Origin: Pascua guehoae | Lineage: Eukaryota; Basidiomycota; Tremellomycetes; Trichosporonales; Trichosporonaceae | Direction: 5' to 3' | NCBI GenBank assembly: GCA_001600415.1 | Contig: BCJX01000017.1 | Coordinates: 613,005 to 677,004 of the forward strand | DNA: 64,000 bases | Shown here: one piece after another, positions 1 to 10,137 of the stretch | Position numbering within the stretch: position 1 is the first letter of the stretch | How the letters are laid out: every line of letters begins with the position of its first letter | Notes under the pieces: model-generated | Seen by the model: the letters and a program-made list of their open reading frames with translations, nothing else | Told to the model about the DNA's origin: nothing | The model's database searches: none | Position numbers and translations under genes: made by a program

Positions 1-80
1 TGTCGGGAGAGTGTTGAGACTGCCACGTTCAGCTCGGTCTCCTCGAGGTTGCGCATGAACACTAGACCAATGCAATGGTA
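1..80 (-). repeat. Diverged repeat or gene fragment, copy A (runs off the window)
   Basis: Read on the minus strand, this edge matches 50001-50080 on the plus strand. Both share the 13-mer tgcattggtctag, then an ATG, then the 13-mer gtggcagtctcaa. The predicted peptides from the ATG are MRNLEETELNVAVSTLSR here and MLNLDEIELKVAVSRLSG in the other copy. Several of the differences fall at third codon positions, which suggests the shared stretch is or was coding. Similarity continues more weakly upstream, to about position 150, with a shared G-Y-N and E-T in one frame. The tgcattggtctag block could be the end of a short intron. The rest of this copy lies outside the window. The family is not recognised. 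Confidence 0.5.
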
Positions 81-394
81 GGCCAAGTAAACACACCTGG
101 TTTCTCGCTTGTTGTACCCCACGTGTCCTGTGTGCCGCCCTGTAAACGCGCTGGGCTTATTTGTGTTTGATGTGGTAGTCTCTTGACTGCTCGGAGATGT
201 CTCCAGCTGCCAGGAGACGTGGTGCGGCGACGATGGCGGTGCCCAGCCGCTGCCAATGCCACGATCTGCCATGGCCGGCCGCTTCCTGAGCAAGCAGCTG
301 CATCACACCGAGACAGAGTACAGCACTGGGCCCATCGTCCTTGCCTGCCGACTCGCATAGGACTCTGGTCCCGGCCCACCACCAGAACTTCCCA

Positions 395-936
395 NNNNNN
401 NNNNNNNNNNNNNNNNNNNNNNNNNNNNNNNNNNNNNNNNNNNNNNNNNNNNNNNNNNNNNNNNNNNNNNNNNNNNNNNNNNNNNNNNNNNNNNNNNNNN
501 NNNNNNNNNNNNNNNNNNNNNNNNNNNNNNNNNNNNNNNNNNNNNNNNNNNNNNNNNNNNNNNNNNNNNNNNNNNNNNNNNNNNNNNNNNNNNNNNNNNN
601 NNNNNNNNNNNNNNNNNNNNNNNNNNNNNNNNNNNNNNNNNNNNNNNNNNNNNNNNNNNNNNNNNNNNNNNNNNNNNNNNNNNNNNNNNNNNNNNNNNNN
701 NNNNNNNNNNNNNNNNNNNNNNNNNNNNNNNNNNNNNNNNNNNNNNNNNNNNNNNNNNNNNNNNNNNNNNNNNNNNNNNNNNNNNNNNNNNNNNNNNNNN
801 NNNNNNNNNNNNNNNNNNNNNNNNNNNNNNNNNNNNNNNNNNNNNNNNNNNNNNNNNNNNNNNNNNNNNNNNNNNNNNNNNNNNNNNNNNNNNNNNNNNN
901 NNNNNNNNNNNNNNNNNNNNNNNNNNNNNNNNNNNN
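395..936. other. Assembly gap (542 N)
   Basis: A run of 542 undetermined bases. Open frames crossing it are meaningless. Just to the right (937-1075) the plus strand is very rich in G and A, a likely reason the gap could not be closed. Confidence 0.99.
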
Positions 937-1949
937 CGGGGGAGGGTGGTTTGACGCGGGAGACGGGGGGAGAGGGGTGAGAGAGCGGGTAGGAAAGGGC
1001 GGAGGGGAGAAGGGGAACATGGAAGAAGAGGGGAAGCTGTGGCATGGTGGCATGGTAGCATGGTGACATGGGACCAAGGGTAACCCACTCTTCTCAGCAT
1101 GCACGACAGTAGACGTCGCCGAGGCAATGGTCGCCGTCTCGGGGTTGCTTGGTGACATGACGGATGGTGAGTACGGTAGGACAGAGGTCAACAGGGGTCA
1201 GTTCTTTGCGCTGTTATACCTCGAGCAACACTCTCTGTTCGGCCTTCGGGCACCCAGAGTCAACGTCCTCATCCGCGACATGCCCACATGCTATATGTAG
1301 TCGCCACAATCTACCGAGGCACAGGACCAGGAGCGGGCACTTGCTTGGCACTGCTATAACGAGCAGCAGAAAGAGTACATGTGTGCCTGGGCGCGCGCTG
1401 GAACATGAACATGAATCATCGATTGTCGCCCGTCCGCTCGGTAATCCCGCTTATGGCGGGTCCACTCGCGACAGTCGCTTACAGCACTCGAGGTGGCGGG
1501 ATAATGGCCGTCTGCACAGTCTGTGCCAGCTGGGGACAGGTGTGGGCCAGTACGTGCGTGCAGCCATGCAGCCATGCAACCTACCTGCGACATGTGACGA
1601 GGTCCACAAGTGGCAATGGGTGCGACTGCGAGCAGTTGCCCATCTCATCAACAGCCGAGTCGCACGCGTGGCGGTCCTGGGCCGAGTCATGGGCCTTTGT
1701 CTCTGTCTCTGGCAGTAGTTTGTGACTGTCAGTACTCCGCCCTCGTCGCATCTGCAGACGCGCGGACGCGCAGAGAGCACATCCACCGACTCGAACGAAC
1801 ACGCAGAGTGGCAGCCATCGCCGTCCAACTCCTCCCATAGAGACTCCGCACAATTCTTCCCAACCCCCCTCCGCACCCTTGCTGCCATGCTCGGCGCGAC
1901 CAAGCAGCCTGCAGTTCATCATTCAGTACATCTAAGACTGGACAGTATC

Positions 1950-2580
1950 CCAACACTGCGCTCCGACACAATCTCAATCCCATGCCCGCCATGCGAGGCC
2001 TCTGGCATAAATCGTCCAGTCTGACATTCTCGTCTGGCTCTGGAACCCCAATGCGCGCCACCTCGATGCCATACCGGACCCCGCTCAACATCTTGGTCCG
2101 CACGCGCTTCCTCCACTCCTGCTAGTATCCTGCCCAGACGCCTACAGACGCCCAAGCGCGGATCAGACGTTTGGAGTTGAACAGCGTACCCCATTGATAT
2201 TTACGCTGGCCGCCAGCCGGCCCGCCGATCCAAACGGCTCCTGCCAAAAGTACTGCTATGTGTGCCGAGCTGCCCGATGCCCACCCGTACACCGGCCCTT
2301 TACCCTCGTCGAGCGTATGCGTCGGCGCACGCCATGTCTGTGGGGATGTGCGTGCTCATAGGAAACGCATGAATGGGCGGAATCCCGTCGGAAACGCGGT
2401 CGCCCATGTGGTTGAGTGGGTGTCAATGACCAGAAATGCGGCGGATATAGCCGGCATGATGACGCGCCGATCGCGCCGAGTCCACTTGAACTGCACGCTA
2501 GCGGTTGTGTCCCACGCGCTCACCCGGACATGTGTACAGGCACGCCGAGTTCGAGTGCACCAGCTGTCCCATATTGACAC
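1950..2580 (-). pseudogene. Possible decayed coding sequence
   Basis: One minus-strand frame stays mostly open from about 2580 down to about 1950, interrupted by a TGA (2358-2356) and a TAG (2124-2122). Chance alone would be expected to give more stops at this base composition. The translation has a hydrophobic patch (HIAVLLAGAVWIGGPAGG) followed by a basic stretch (QEWRKRVRTKM), which reads like a protein, but I do not recognise a family. Without a homologue this could still be a chance frame in GC-rich DNA. Confidence 0.2.
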
Positions 2581-2687
2581 GGGACTCTAGCTCTCGCAAC
2601 AACGAACATACCACGGCGCAGTGTCGGTCTTGATCTCTACACTTTACGCTTGCCGCACAGCACACCGTGACATCCGGACACGCACTC

Positions 2688-2765
2688 ACGACCCACACGA
2701 CCCACACGACCCCACGACCCACACGCCACACGACCCACACGACCCCACGACCCCACGACCCCACG
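2688..2765. repeat. Tandem (cacgacccac)-type repeat before the pyroglutamyl peptidase gene
   Basis: About 78 bases made of imperfect units of the type cgacccaca and cgacccca, ending directly at the ATG at 2766. The repeat would form the 5' leader of the next gene, and it extends that frame upstream without a stop. A low-complexity leader is a more likely reading than an extended N-terminus. Confidence 0.85.
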
Positions 2766-3479
2766 ATGCCGCCCACACCCCCCCAGACCCCGCTCGCCCC
2801 CGCCCCCACCCCCTTCGTCCTCGTAACGGGCTTCGAGCCCTTTGGCGGCGGCACGACCAACCCCTCCCTCGCCTCGGGCCGGGCCGCCGTCGCCCTCCTG
2901 CGCTCCTGGGGCCTCCGTGCCGAATTCATCTCCGTCCCCGTCGTCTTCGCGACCGCCGGCCCCGTCGTCCTCGCCGCCGCGGAGAAGTACGGCGCGACCG
3001 TCGTGGTGTGCGTGGGGTTAGCGGGCGACCGGCGGGTCGTGACGCTCGAGACGACGGCGGTGAATTGCATGCAAGCGCGGATCCCGGACAATGCGGGCGC
3101 GACCCCCCACGGCGACCCCGTCACCCCCGGCGGCGAGGAGCGGCTCCCCACGCGTCTGCCGGTGAGGCGCGCGCTGAGGGTTATGAAGAAGGAGGGACTG
3201 GCCGCGGCGCTCTCGGACGACGCGGGGCGGTTTGTCTGCAATGCCCTCATGTACGATGTCCTCGCGGGGTTTGCGGGGCCGGCGGGGTTCGTGCATGTGC
3301 CGCCTGCTGCGAGGGTGGGGACGGACGAGCAGGCGAGGGTCATTGCGATTCTGGCCAGGGAGGCCGTGCTGGGAGGGGGTGGGGAGGGGGAGGGGGAGGG
3401 AGAGAATGGGGAGGGGGAGAACGGAGAGATTGGGGAGCGCGATACGATTGAACCCGGACGGCCGGGGCCGGAGGGATAG
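2766..3479 (+). CDS. Pyroglutamyl-peptidase I (C15 family cysteine peptidase)
   Basis: Removes N-terminal pyroglutamate from peptides, normally in the cytosol. The 237-residue product opens with the family's VTGFEPFGG motif near residue 20. It then has the GLAGDRR segment and the conserved ETTAVN stretch, the catalytic-Cys region DDAGRFVCN, and the catalytic-His region FVHVP. I chose the ATG at 2766 because the frame upstream is only tandem repeat and the family motif starts soon after. The C-terminus is uncertain. The open frame ends in a Gly/Glu tail at 3479. A better-looking ending could come from splicing to 3487-3603 (acceptor tag at 3484-3486), which encodes VHVEVEVGSLEDDD. The core enzyme assignment does not depend on this. 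Confidence 0.88.
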   Translation: MPPTPPQTPLAPAPTPFVLVTGFEPFGGGTTNPSLASGRAAVALLRSWGLRAEFISVPVVFATAGPVVLAAAEKYGATVVVCVGLAGDRRVVTLETTAVNCMQARIPDNAGATPHGDPVTPGGEERLPTRLPVRRALRVMKKEGLAAALSDDAGRFVCNALMYDVLAGFAGPAGFVHVPPAARVGTDEQARVIAILAREAVLGGGGEGEGEGENGEGENGEIGERDTIEPGRPGPEG

Positions 3480-3603
3480 GGAGTAGGTCCACGTCGAGGT
3501 CGAGGTGGGCTCGCTGGAGGACGATGACGGCATGCGTAGCGATAATGGACCCCCGCGAACGCGACGATTCAGCCCCGCGACCTGGGTTCGGAGAGGCTGG
3601 TAG

Positions 3604-4363
3604 TACTAGATGCAAGACAGACATGGACACTATTCCCCAGGGGGTTACGGATCGCACAATATCGCTGACGACGGCGAGGGCGATGCCGGCGACGTCCGCA
3701 CCGCTACTGACGACTGAGTTGCAGTGCCCCTCGAACCCGAGCGCCAGAGCTTGGACGCAAGTAACGTACAGACGGTTGTCGACCGACATTTCAATAGATC
3801 TTGCGACGTCGCCATGACGCGAGAGTGGAGGTACCGCCAAGGACGACAACCGAAAGGAGCGAGTTGGGTTGTGGCTTTTGAGCTCGAGCATTTGTGCTGG
3901 AGGTGCAGTGTGTGGATAAGGCGTAGGATACGTCTACCAAGTATAGCGAAAGGGTATAGAGGCACTAGCACAAGGCATGGAGACAAGTCCCAGGTGTGAC
4001 GCGAGAAGAGGTGCGGGAATGGCACACAAGTGGACATGATCGGGCATGCGCAGTTTGCACTCGAGGAATGAACATCTTGGAGGCACTGATCGCTTCTGGG
4101 ACGGTGTGCGACTGCGGCACCGCATGACCCAGACGCAGACAGCACCAGCTCGCTTCACAGCGCTTACTTGACGCCTCGCTCGCAGCACCAAGTGTAATAC
4201 ATCGGCACAAGGGTTTCACGCGGAGGAGAGTCTATGGACTATTCTATCGCAAGGACGATTTGGGGATATGGAGGCTGGCACCGCACTGCTCTGGACTGGG
4301 ACGAGTTCAGAGGCGCGGGTGCGTGGGTTGGCTGGGCGAGCGGAAGGATGCCAAGCTCGCAGC
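3604..4363. other. Intergenic, convergent gene ends
   Basis: Lies between the 3' ends of the peptidase (plus) and the methyltransferase (minus) genes. I see no gene, structured repeat or RNA here. Confidence 0.5.
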
Positions 4364-6123
4364 TTAGAAGGTCGAGGCACCCTCAGCCGCCGGCGCCGGG
4401 ACAGGCGCGGGGGCAGGGACCGGGGCGGGGGCAAACGCGGGCGTCTCGACAGCGAAGCCCAGAGGAGCCTGGGAGCCGGAGCCGGTGGCCTGGGCGCCGT
4501 AGATCTCGGGCCAGTAGTCGACGTGCGAGACGACCGACTCAATCTTGCGCGCGACGGGGGCCTGGACGGCGGCGTGGTTGGGCACCTGCTCGATGCGGTG
4601 GAAGCCGTTGAGGTTCTTGTGGAGGGTGATCTGGAAGAGCGACGACGAGCCCTGGCGAGCGACACTGGAGACGTCAGCACGGGATCACGGGCAGGAGGTT
4701 TGTTTGCACATGGCACCCCCACACGAGGGTGCGTGCGCGGCCCGACTCACATGACCGAGTAGGCGAGGAAGTAGGCCCAGATGCGGTACCAGCGCTCGCC
4801 GTACTTTGCGACGACCTTTTCGCGGTTGGCAAGCCAGTTCTTGTACCAGCGGTGGATGGTGGCGGCGTAGTGGACACCGAGGACGTCGACGCTCTTGACC
4901 TCGAAACCGGCGCCCTCGAGCTCGTTGATGACCCAGCCGAGGTTGAGGGACGCGTCGGCGCCGGGGAAGACATACTTGTTCATAAAGATACCCCAGATGA
5001 GGTCCTCAAACTGCCAGCACTTGCGGAGACCGGCGACCTGGAAGACGAGGATACCGTCGTCCGAGAGCAGGTCGTAGATTTCACGGAGGAAGGAGCGGTA
5101 GCGCTTGATGCCGACGTGCTCTGCCATTTCGAGGCACGAAATCTTGTTAAAGTAGCCCTTGCTCTTGGGAATGTCACGGTAGTCCATGCACAGGACGCGG
5201 CCCTGCGACTCGGGGATGCCAGCTTCGCGGAGACGCTGGGTAGCAAACGCGTGGCCCTGCTTGGCAAGCGTGACACCAGTGACGTCGGCACCATAGTTCT
5301 TGGCCGCGTGCGCAATGAGCGTGCCCCAGCCACAGCCAATGTCGAGCATGCGGTCGCCGGGCTGGAGGTTGAGCTTTTCGCACACCATGTTGAGCTTGTT
5401 GTCCTGGAGCTCCTCGAGGGTCTCCTCGCGGTTGATGTCGCGGATAACGCCCGACGTGTAGATCATGCGCGGGCCGAGGAACCAAGAGTAAAAGTCGTTG
5501 CCGCGGTCATAGTTGTCGCGGATCTGGTCCTCGTCCTGGCCCTGCGTGTGGAAAATGACATCGGGGACAAGGTTGAACAGCACGTAGCGGAAGTTGTCGG
5601 GCGTGAGCTCGAAGCGGCTCCAGTCGTGGCGGTACTCCATGACGTCGAGAACGTCGCCGTTAAAGTCAATCTTGCCGTCAAAGTAGGCGTCGTGGAACAC
5701 CTGCATCGGCATCTTCTTGCCCTCCCACTTGGCCTTGAGCTCCTCGTCGGTAATCGTGTAGTAGGTGTTCAGCGGGCGGTTGGGCAGTGGCACCTTTTCG
5801 TTGATCCGTGGGCCAAAGCGCGACGTAATAATCCAGTAGCCGATCGTGAGCGGCGCAAACAGCACCACCACGAGGAACCAGTACACGTACCATCCCGTAC
5901 GGAACGGCAGCAGGCGCTGCACAATCCACGGGACGACAAGGTCAATGGCAGCAAGGTGCCAGTTGTTAAACGAGCCAGAGCCCTCGGCGGGCAGAGGCGC
6001 GTTTGGGATCGCCGGGTACGACGTGCTGGATCTCCATCAGTACCGGGCTGGATAGCGTTGAACGGTCACGTACGTGGTAAAGGTCTGGACGACCTCGCCG
6101 TTGCTTTTCTCCTCGGTCGACAT
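4364..6123 (-). CDS. SMT1: Sphingolipid C9-methyltransferase
   Basis: Transfers a methyl group from S-adenosylmethionine to C9 of the sphingoid base of fungal glucosylceramide, at the ER/Golgi membrane. Three exons on the minus strand (6123-6074, 6025-4751, 4664-4364) give 541 residues. The introns of 48 and 86 nt have GTACGT and GTGAGT donors. The N-terminus has a hydrophobic segment (WFLVVVLFAPLTIGYWII), as this membrane family does. The SAM-binding motif MLDIGCGWGTLIAH and the downstream SCLEMAEHVG motif are those of the cyclopropane-fatty-acid-synthase-like methyltransferases. The last exon ends in a low-complexity Ala/Pro repeat. In Cryptococcus this enzyme is needed for full membrane integrity. 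The start is the first ATG, followed by an acidic leader MSTEEKSNGEV. A 494-codon open frame on the opposite strand is a shadow. Confidence 0.9.
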
Positions 6124-6638
6124 TTTGCTGGTGGCAGAGGAAGAGCAAAGTCAAGGAGGTTGTATCAAAGAAACGCCGAGCCAGACCAGGCCCAGAGGCC
6201 GGCCAGAGGGTAGGGCGTGTCTCCCGGCTTGGACGGCCCAGTGATCCCAGTGACCATTGGCGTGGATCCGACGCGGCGCGACGTGGCATTTGCCAAGGGA
6301 CAGGGACAAAACCACGGTAAATGGGGGACACCCGACCCAAGACAAGGGGACCGCACATGCACAGGGCGCGGGGACGCGTCCATCAAGGAAGGCACGCATG
6401 CCATTTTGTACTGCACGGACATGCAACCCCATCTCCGCCACAGTTTACCCACGTCAGCCACAACCCTTGCTCCTTGTGTCGCGGGGGCAAAAGTATCATG
6501 CCACACCCCGATTGATAAGATCTCCCACCCAATGTCCAAGTCCTGTTTCACAAGTCTGACGCTGCCTAGACCTCCTCGTTCCTTCATCAGCTCGCCGTCG
6601 ACGTCGCAACAACGTTGGGCATCGACGCAGGCTTCACG
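6124..6638. promoter_or_regulatory. Divergent promoter region
   Basis: 515 bases between the starts of the sphingolipid methyltransferase (minus) and TRM44 (plus). It must carry both promoters. I see no clear TATA box or repeated operator. Confidence 0.5.
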
Positions 6639-8764
6639 ATGACCGACGAGATGCCGTCAACTTCTCCAGACCGCTCCACAAGCTCTGTTCGCAAACCCAA
6701 CGCCCCAAAAGCAGCGCCAGCAGTTCAACATATCCAGCATCCAAAGTTCCGACCCACTTACCTTGCAAGCGACACTCGAAGCCCGTTGTCGACCGACTCG
6801 GAGACGTGGATTACACCACTCAGCGCGCCGGCATATTTCCCCCTAGATGTCTTCCACTCTGTTCTCCGGCAGCTTTCACAGCATCCAGAGCAAAACTCAG
6901 GGCTCATCATTCGTGCCGAGTCTCTGCCAGTCGAGGAAGGCGATGACGACGACACGGCCCAGACTGCAGCACACCTCGGACTCGAGCGCATTGAACTCGT
7001 TCGTCTCCGGTTCTTGCCGCGCCAACCCAGACGAGATGCGCGGATGGAGCAGGTCGTGGCGGCGTACTCTGCGCCAGACGGCGAGCGGGAGCGCGGCGTC
7101 GTGGTCAAGATTCCGCAGGTGAAGAGCGCAGCCGAGATGCCCTACTACCACCCTGCGGTGCGCAAGCTGGCGTTCGTTTGGGAACCCATCGACGATGCGG
7201 AGCAGGGACAGGGGGGAGCCAATGGCGAGCACGTCGACGACTCCGAGGACACTCATCGCATTTACGGGCGCATATCCATCTCGTACCTGCCCTTTCCCGA
7301 CTCTCCTTCACTCCCCGCAGAGCTGCTGCCGCCACCGCCAAAACCCAGAAAACGGTCCCCGCTCGCAGGCCCCGTGGGCGATTCCACAGAGGTTCGCCCT
7401 CCTGCCACTGTGCTGGAAGAGGACACCGAGGCGGCGCGCGCCGAGGCCAAGGCGTTGGCGGAGAAACGCCTGCAGCGGACATGCCTTGCCCTTCTTGAAA
7501 AGCTTCACAAGCATGGACACGGTACCTTGCTTGGCTATGTCAAGCGTGTCCATCATGACGTAAGTCCAGCCCAATATTGCCAGTAGTGTGAAAGTACCTA
7601 ACGCACCAGGTGGTTGTCAAGCGCGAGCCGTTCCAGGACCTGTACCAGGCGCTCAAAGAACGACACAAGCACCTAGACTCTCGAGCGCCGCACGAGTGGA
7701 GCACCAAAGTCGAGGACCTGAAGCGACACGTGTGGAAGGTACGTTTTACGGCTATGCACGCCAACAGCAGAACCCAGGCTCACCCGATGATCCGCTTCTA
7801 CCTCACAACCTTGCGGCTTGGGGATCACAGGATATTGCCATTGCGTCGTTTCTCATGCTTCTCTGGCGCGACATGTACCCCGCACGACAAGGTCCGAGTA
7901 TCACGGGGATGGAGTGGGATGCGTGGGGCCGACCTCCCGCGGGGTTTATCGACCTCGGATGTGTTAGTCATGGCTCAAAGTGCACTGCTGACCACAGGGA
8001 AACGGTCTCGTTGTCCACATTCTTATCTCCGAGGTGCGTTCACACGGCCATGCAATGCATTTGCCCAGCTAATACCCGTAGGGGTATCAAGGAAAAGGAT
8101 ACGAGCTCCGTGCGCGTCGCACATGGCCACAGTACCCGCCCGCGACGCAGGCGGCACTGGTCGAGCTTCCCATTGACATGCCATCGTGGTTCCCAACGAC
8201 GATGGAAGAGTGGGACGCTGGCGATTGGCCTGGGCGCTCGGACTGCGTTGTGAAAGAAGGCACCTTCCTGCTCGGTAATCATGCAGACGAACTCACCGTG
8301 GGTACATCGTGGGCCACCGTGCTGGTACTATTTACTGATGTGCGAAGCCTTGGATCCCGCTCCTATCGCTTCTGCCCGAAACGCCCGTGCCCCATCTCTC
8401 CCTTCCATGCTGTCTGCACACGCTGGACGCCAAGTTTACCAGTCTGGAGTATTCTCCGCCCGACAATGCGCATACACCCAAGGGCGGATTTGAGGATGGC
8501 CTCGGCGACGGTGCCAGCCGCTACAAGGCATATGTAATGTGGCTGGGGTGGTGTGGCCTCATGTGTGGCTGGGAGTGGGAAAAGGAGAGCCTCCGAATCC
8601 CATCTACACGTGGCTGGGCTATTGTTGCCCGCAAACGCTGGACAGCAGGGGCAGGGGGCGGTGCCGAGGACCGTGCGTGCCGCCAGTGGGCACTGGACGA
8701 GGTCAACGCGGTGCGCGCACGGGGTGACTTCAAATTGCGCGTCAAAGAAGGAAAGGACCACTGA
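6639..8764 (+). CDS. TRM44: tRNA (uracil-2'-O-)-methyltransferase TRM44
   Basis: Methylates the ribose of U44 in tRNA-Ser using S-adenosylmethionine, in the cytoplasm. Six exons: 6639-7559, 7610-7738, 7771-7962, 7998-8033, 8082-8297, 8348-8764, giving 636 residues. The SAM site GFIDLGC-GNGLVVHILISEGYQG is split by a 35-nt intron. The family signature GNHADELT-PWIPLL spans the last intron, and LPCCLHTLDAKF follows. The second intron is either 32 nt (ending 7770) or 92 nt (ending 7830). Both keep phase. The shorter keeps a D-P segment before DIAIAS, as other TRM44 proteins have, so I prefer it. The first 300 residues are poorly conserved and include an acidic patch (EEGDDDD). The TTG at 6615 in the same frame is not needed. 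Confidence 0.88.
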
Positions 8765-10137
8765 GGGGAGAAAGAAAGAGAAAAGGGGGTGATTTGGCCG
8801 ATCGCGTGCGTACCAGGTCTGCAATATCGCGTCAACACCCTACTTTTTTGCCGACAAACACCCCCACGAACAACACGTTCGACGTACCTGCGTTCCAACA
8901 AACCCTGCATAATCCACCGACCCCACAATATTCGGAGTTGCCGTGGTGAACGCCACCAGTGGCGCGACCCGCCTTCGCGCACCGAACGACGGGCCGAGCA
9001 ATAGACCGAGCACCGAGCGACAATCTCAATGTCATTAATCGCAAACATGCGGACAGTACCATGCACCATCATACCCGGGGGTCCGAGCGCGACGAGCGGC
9101 GTCGATGGCGCAGTGGTGTGGCGCAGTGGCGCAGAGCACACAGTGTGCATCGCGTCCAACCAGTTGGGCAAACCCCGCGCTTCTTATACTGCGCGTGGCG
9201 CCCGCGGGGTACAACCGGTATAATCGCGCTTATCGGTGGGGCCGGTGTATGAAGGTTGTGGTGCGGGGACGCTGGGGCGACAGGGGGCGTGTGGGGTAAG
9301 CATACTGTGCAACAGACACTACGGTGTCCCACTTTTGACACATGACACACCATGACTTTGGTGTGTCCTGCACTACTATGCGACTAGCGCGCATCTCTCC
9401 TTATTCACTACTACCTGTCTCACAAACACCCAGGACGCAAATAATCTAAACGACAGTAGCAAGTGCCGGGATGCCCAGCAGCGCACCATGTTCGGTAACG
9501 CGCGCACCGTGCACACTATTCAAGTCTGCATCTCCGGTCCACGGTGTGCCGAACGACGCCACCACAGCCTAGCCACTCGGGCCCCCAAGATCCCCAACCA
9601 CCTCTCGCTGCCCTCCATCGTTCCGCGCATCGCACCAACACCTACACCAAAGGCACCGCCGCCGCGCGCCGCTCCGCCCATCCCGGAAACTTTACCAGGG
9701 TGCCCGCCACGGACCGCGGGGTCGTGCACCATACACCATCCCTTTCATTCTGCGCCTGACCCCCACCCCCGCATCTGACGCTTGCACCTCCCCGGCGAGC
9801 CACCACATGCCTTCATCTCACCACATGCCCCTGGTATCATGGGCGATTGTTTCGTCTTCTCTCTCTCTCCTCGTCTCATCGTCTCTTTTGGTCTCCGTCT
9901 CCGCAACCTCGTACCGCTATTGTATTGTCAAGCTGCGCTCGACACCCACCACCTCTCCACACTCCACACTCCTTTGTCTCCCGCCTGCGGCGCAGAGTGC
10001 GGCCTCGTCGCACCACGCTCTTCCCCCGCCGACCCGACCCAACCCCACCTCTCCCTGCCCCTCCTTACAACCTGACAATTGGAACCCACCCACACCCACG
10101 CCCATCTCCCGGGCAGATACAGAACACACACTGAACC
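8765..10137. other. Intergenic with pyrimidine-rich leader
   Basis: No supported gene. From about 9560 the plus strand becomes rich in C, T and A, typical of a basidiomycete 5' leader. An open stretch at 9807-9900 encodes a hydrophobic leader (LVSSSLLVSVSA) that could be a missing first exon of the downstream membrane protein. Confidence 0.45.

Larger units (their letters stand above)
1..2687. other. Gene-poor left flank
   Basis: Apart from the edge repeat, the N gap and a possible decayed gene at 1950-2580, I see no gene with recognisable family features, splice signals or strong coding character here. Open frames are common but look like the by-product of high GC content. Confidence 0.5.

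Noticed and set aside
62..1191. Several open frames crossing 395-936
   Set aside because: They consist largely of undetermined residues from the N gap.
4729..6213. Plus-strand open frame of 494 codons opposite the sphingolipid methyltransferase
   Set aside because: Shadow of the real minus-strand gene, with the same Val/Glu/Leu-rich composition and no family motif.
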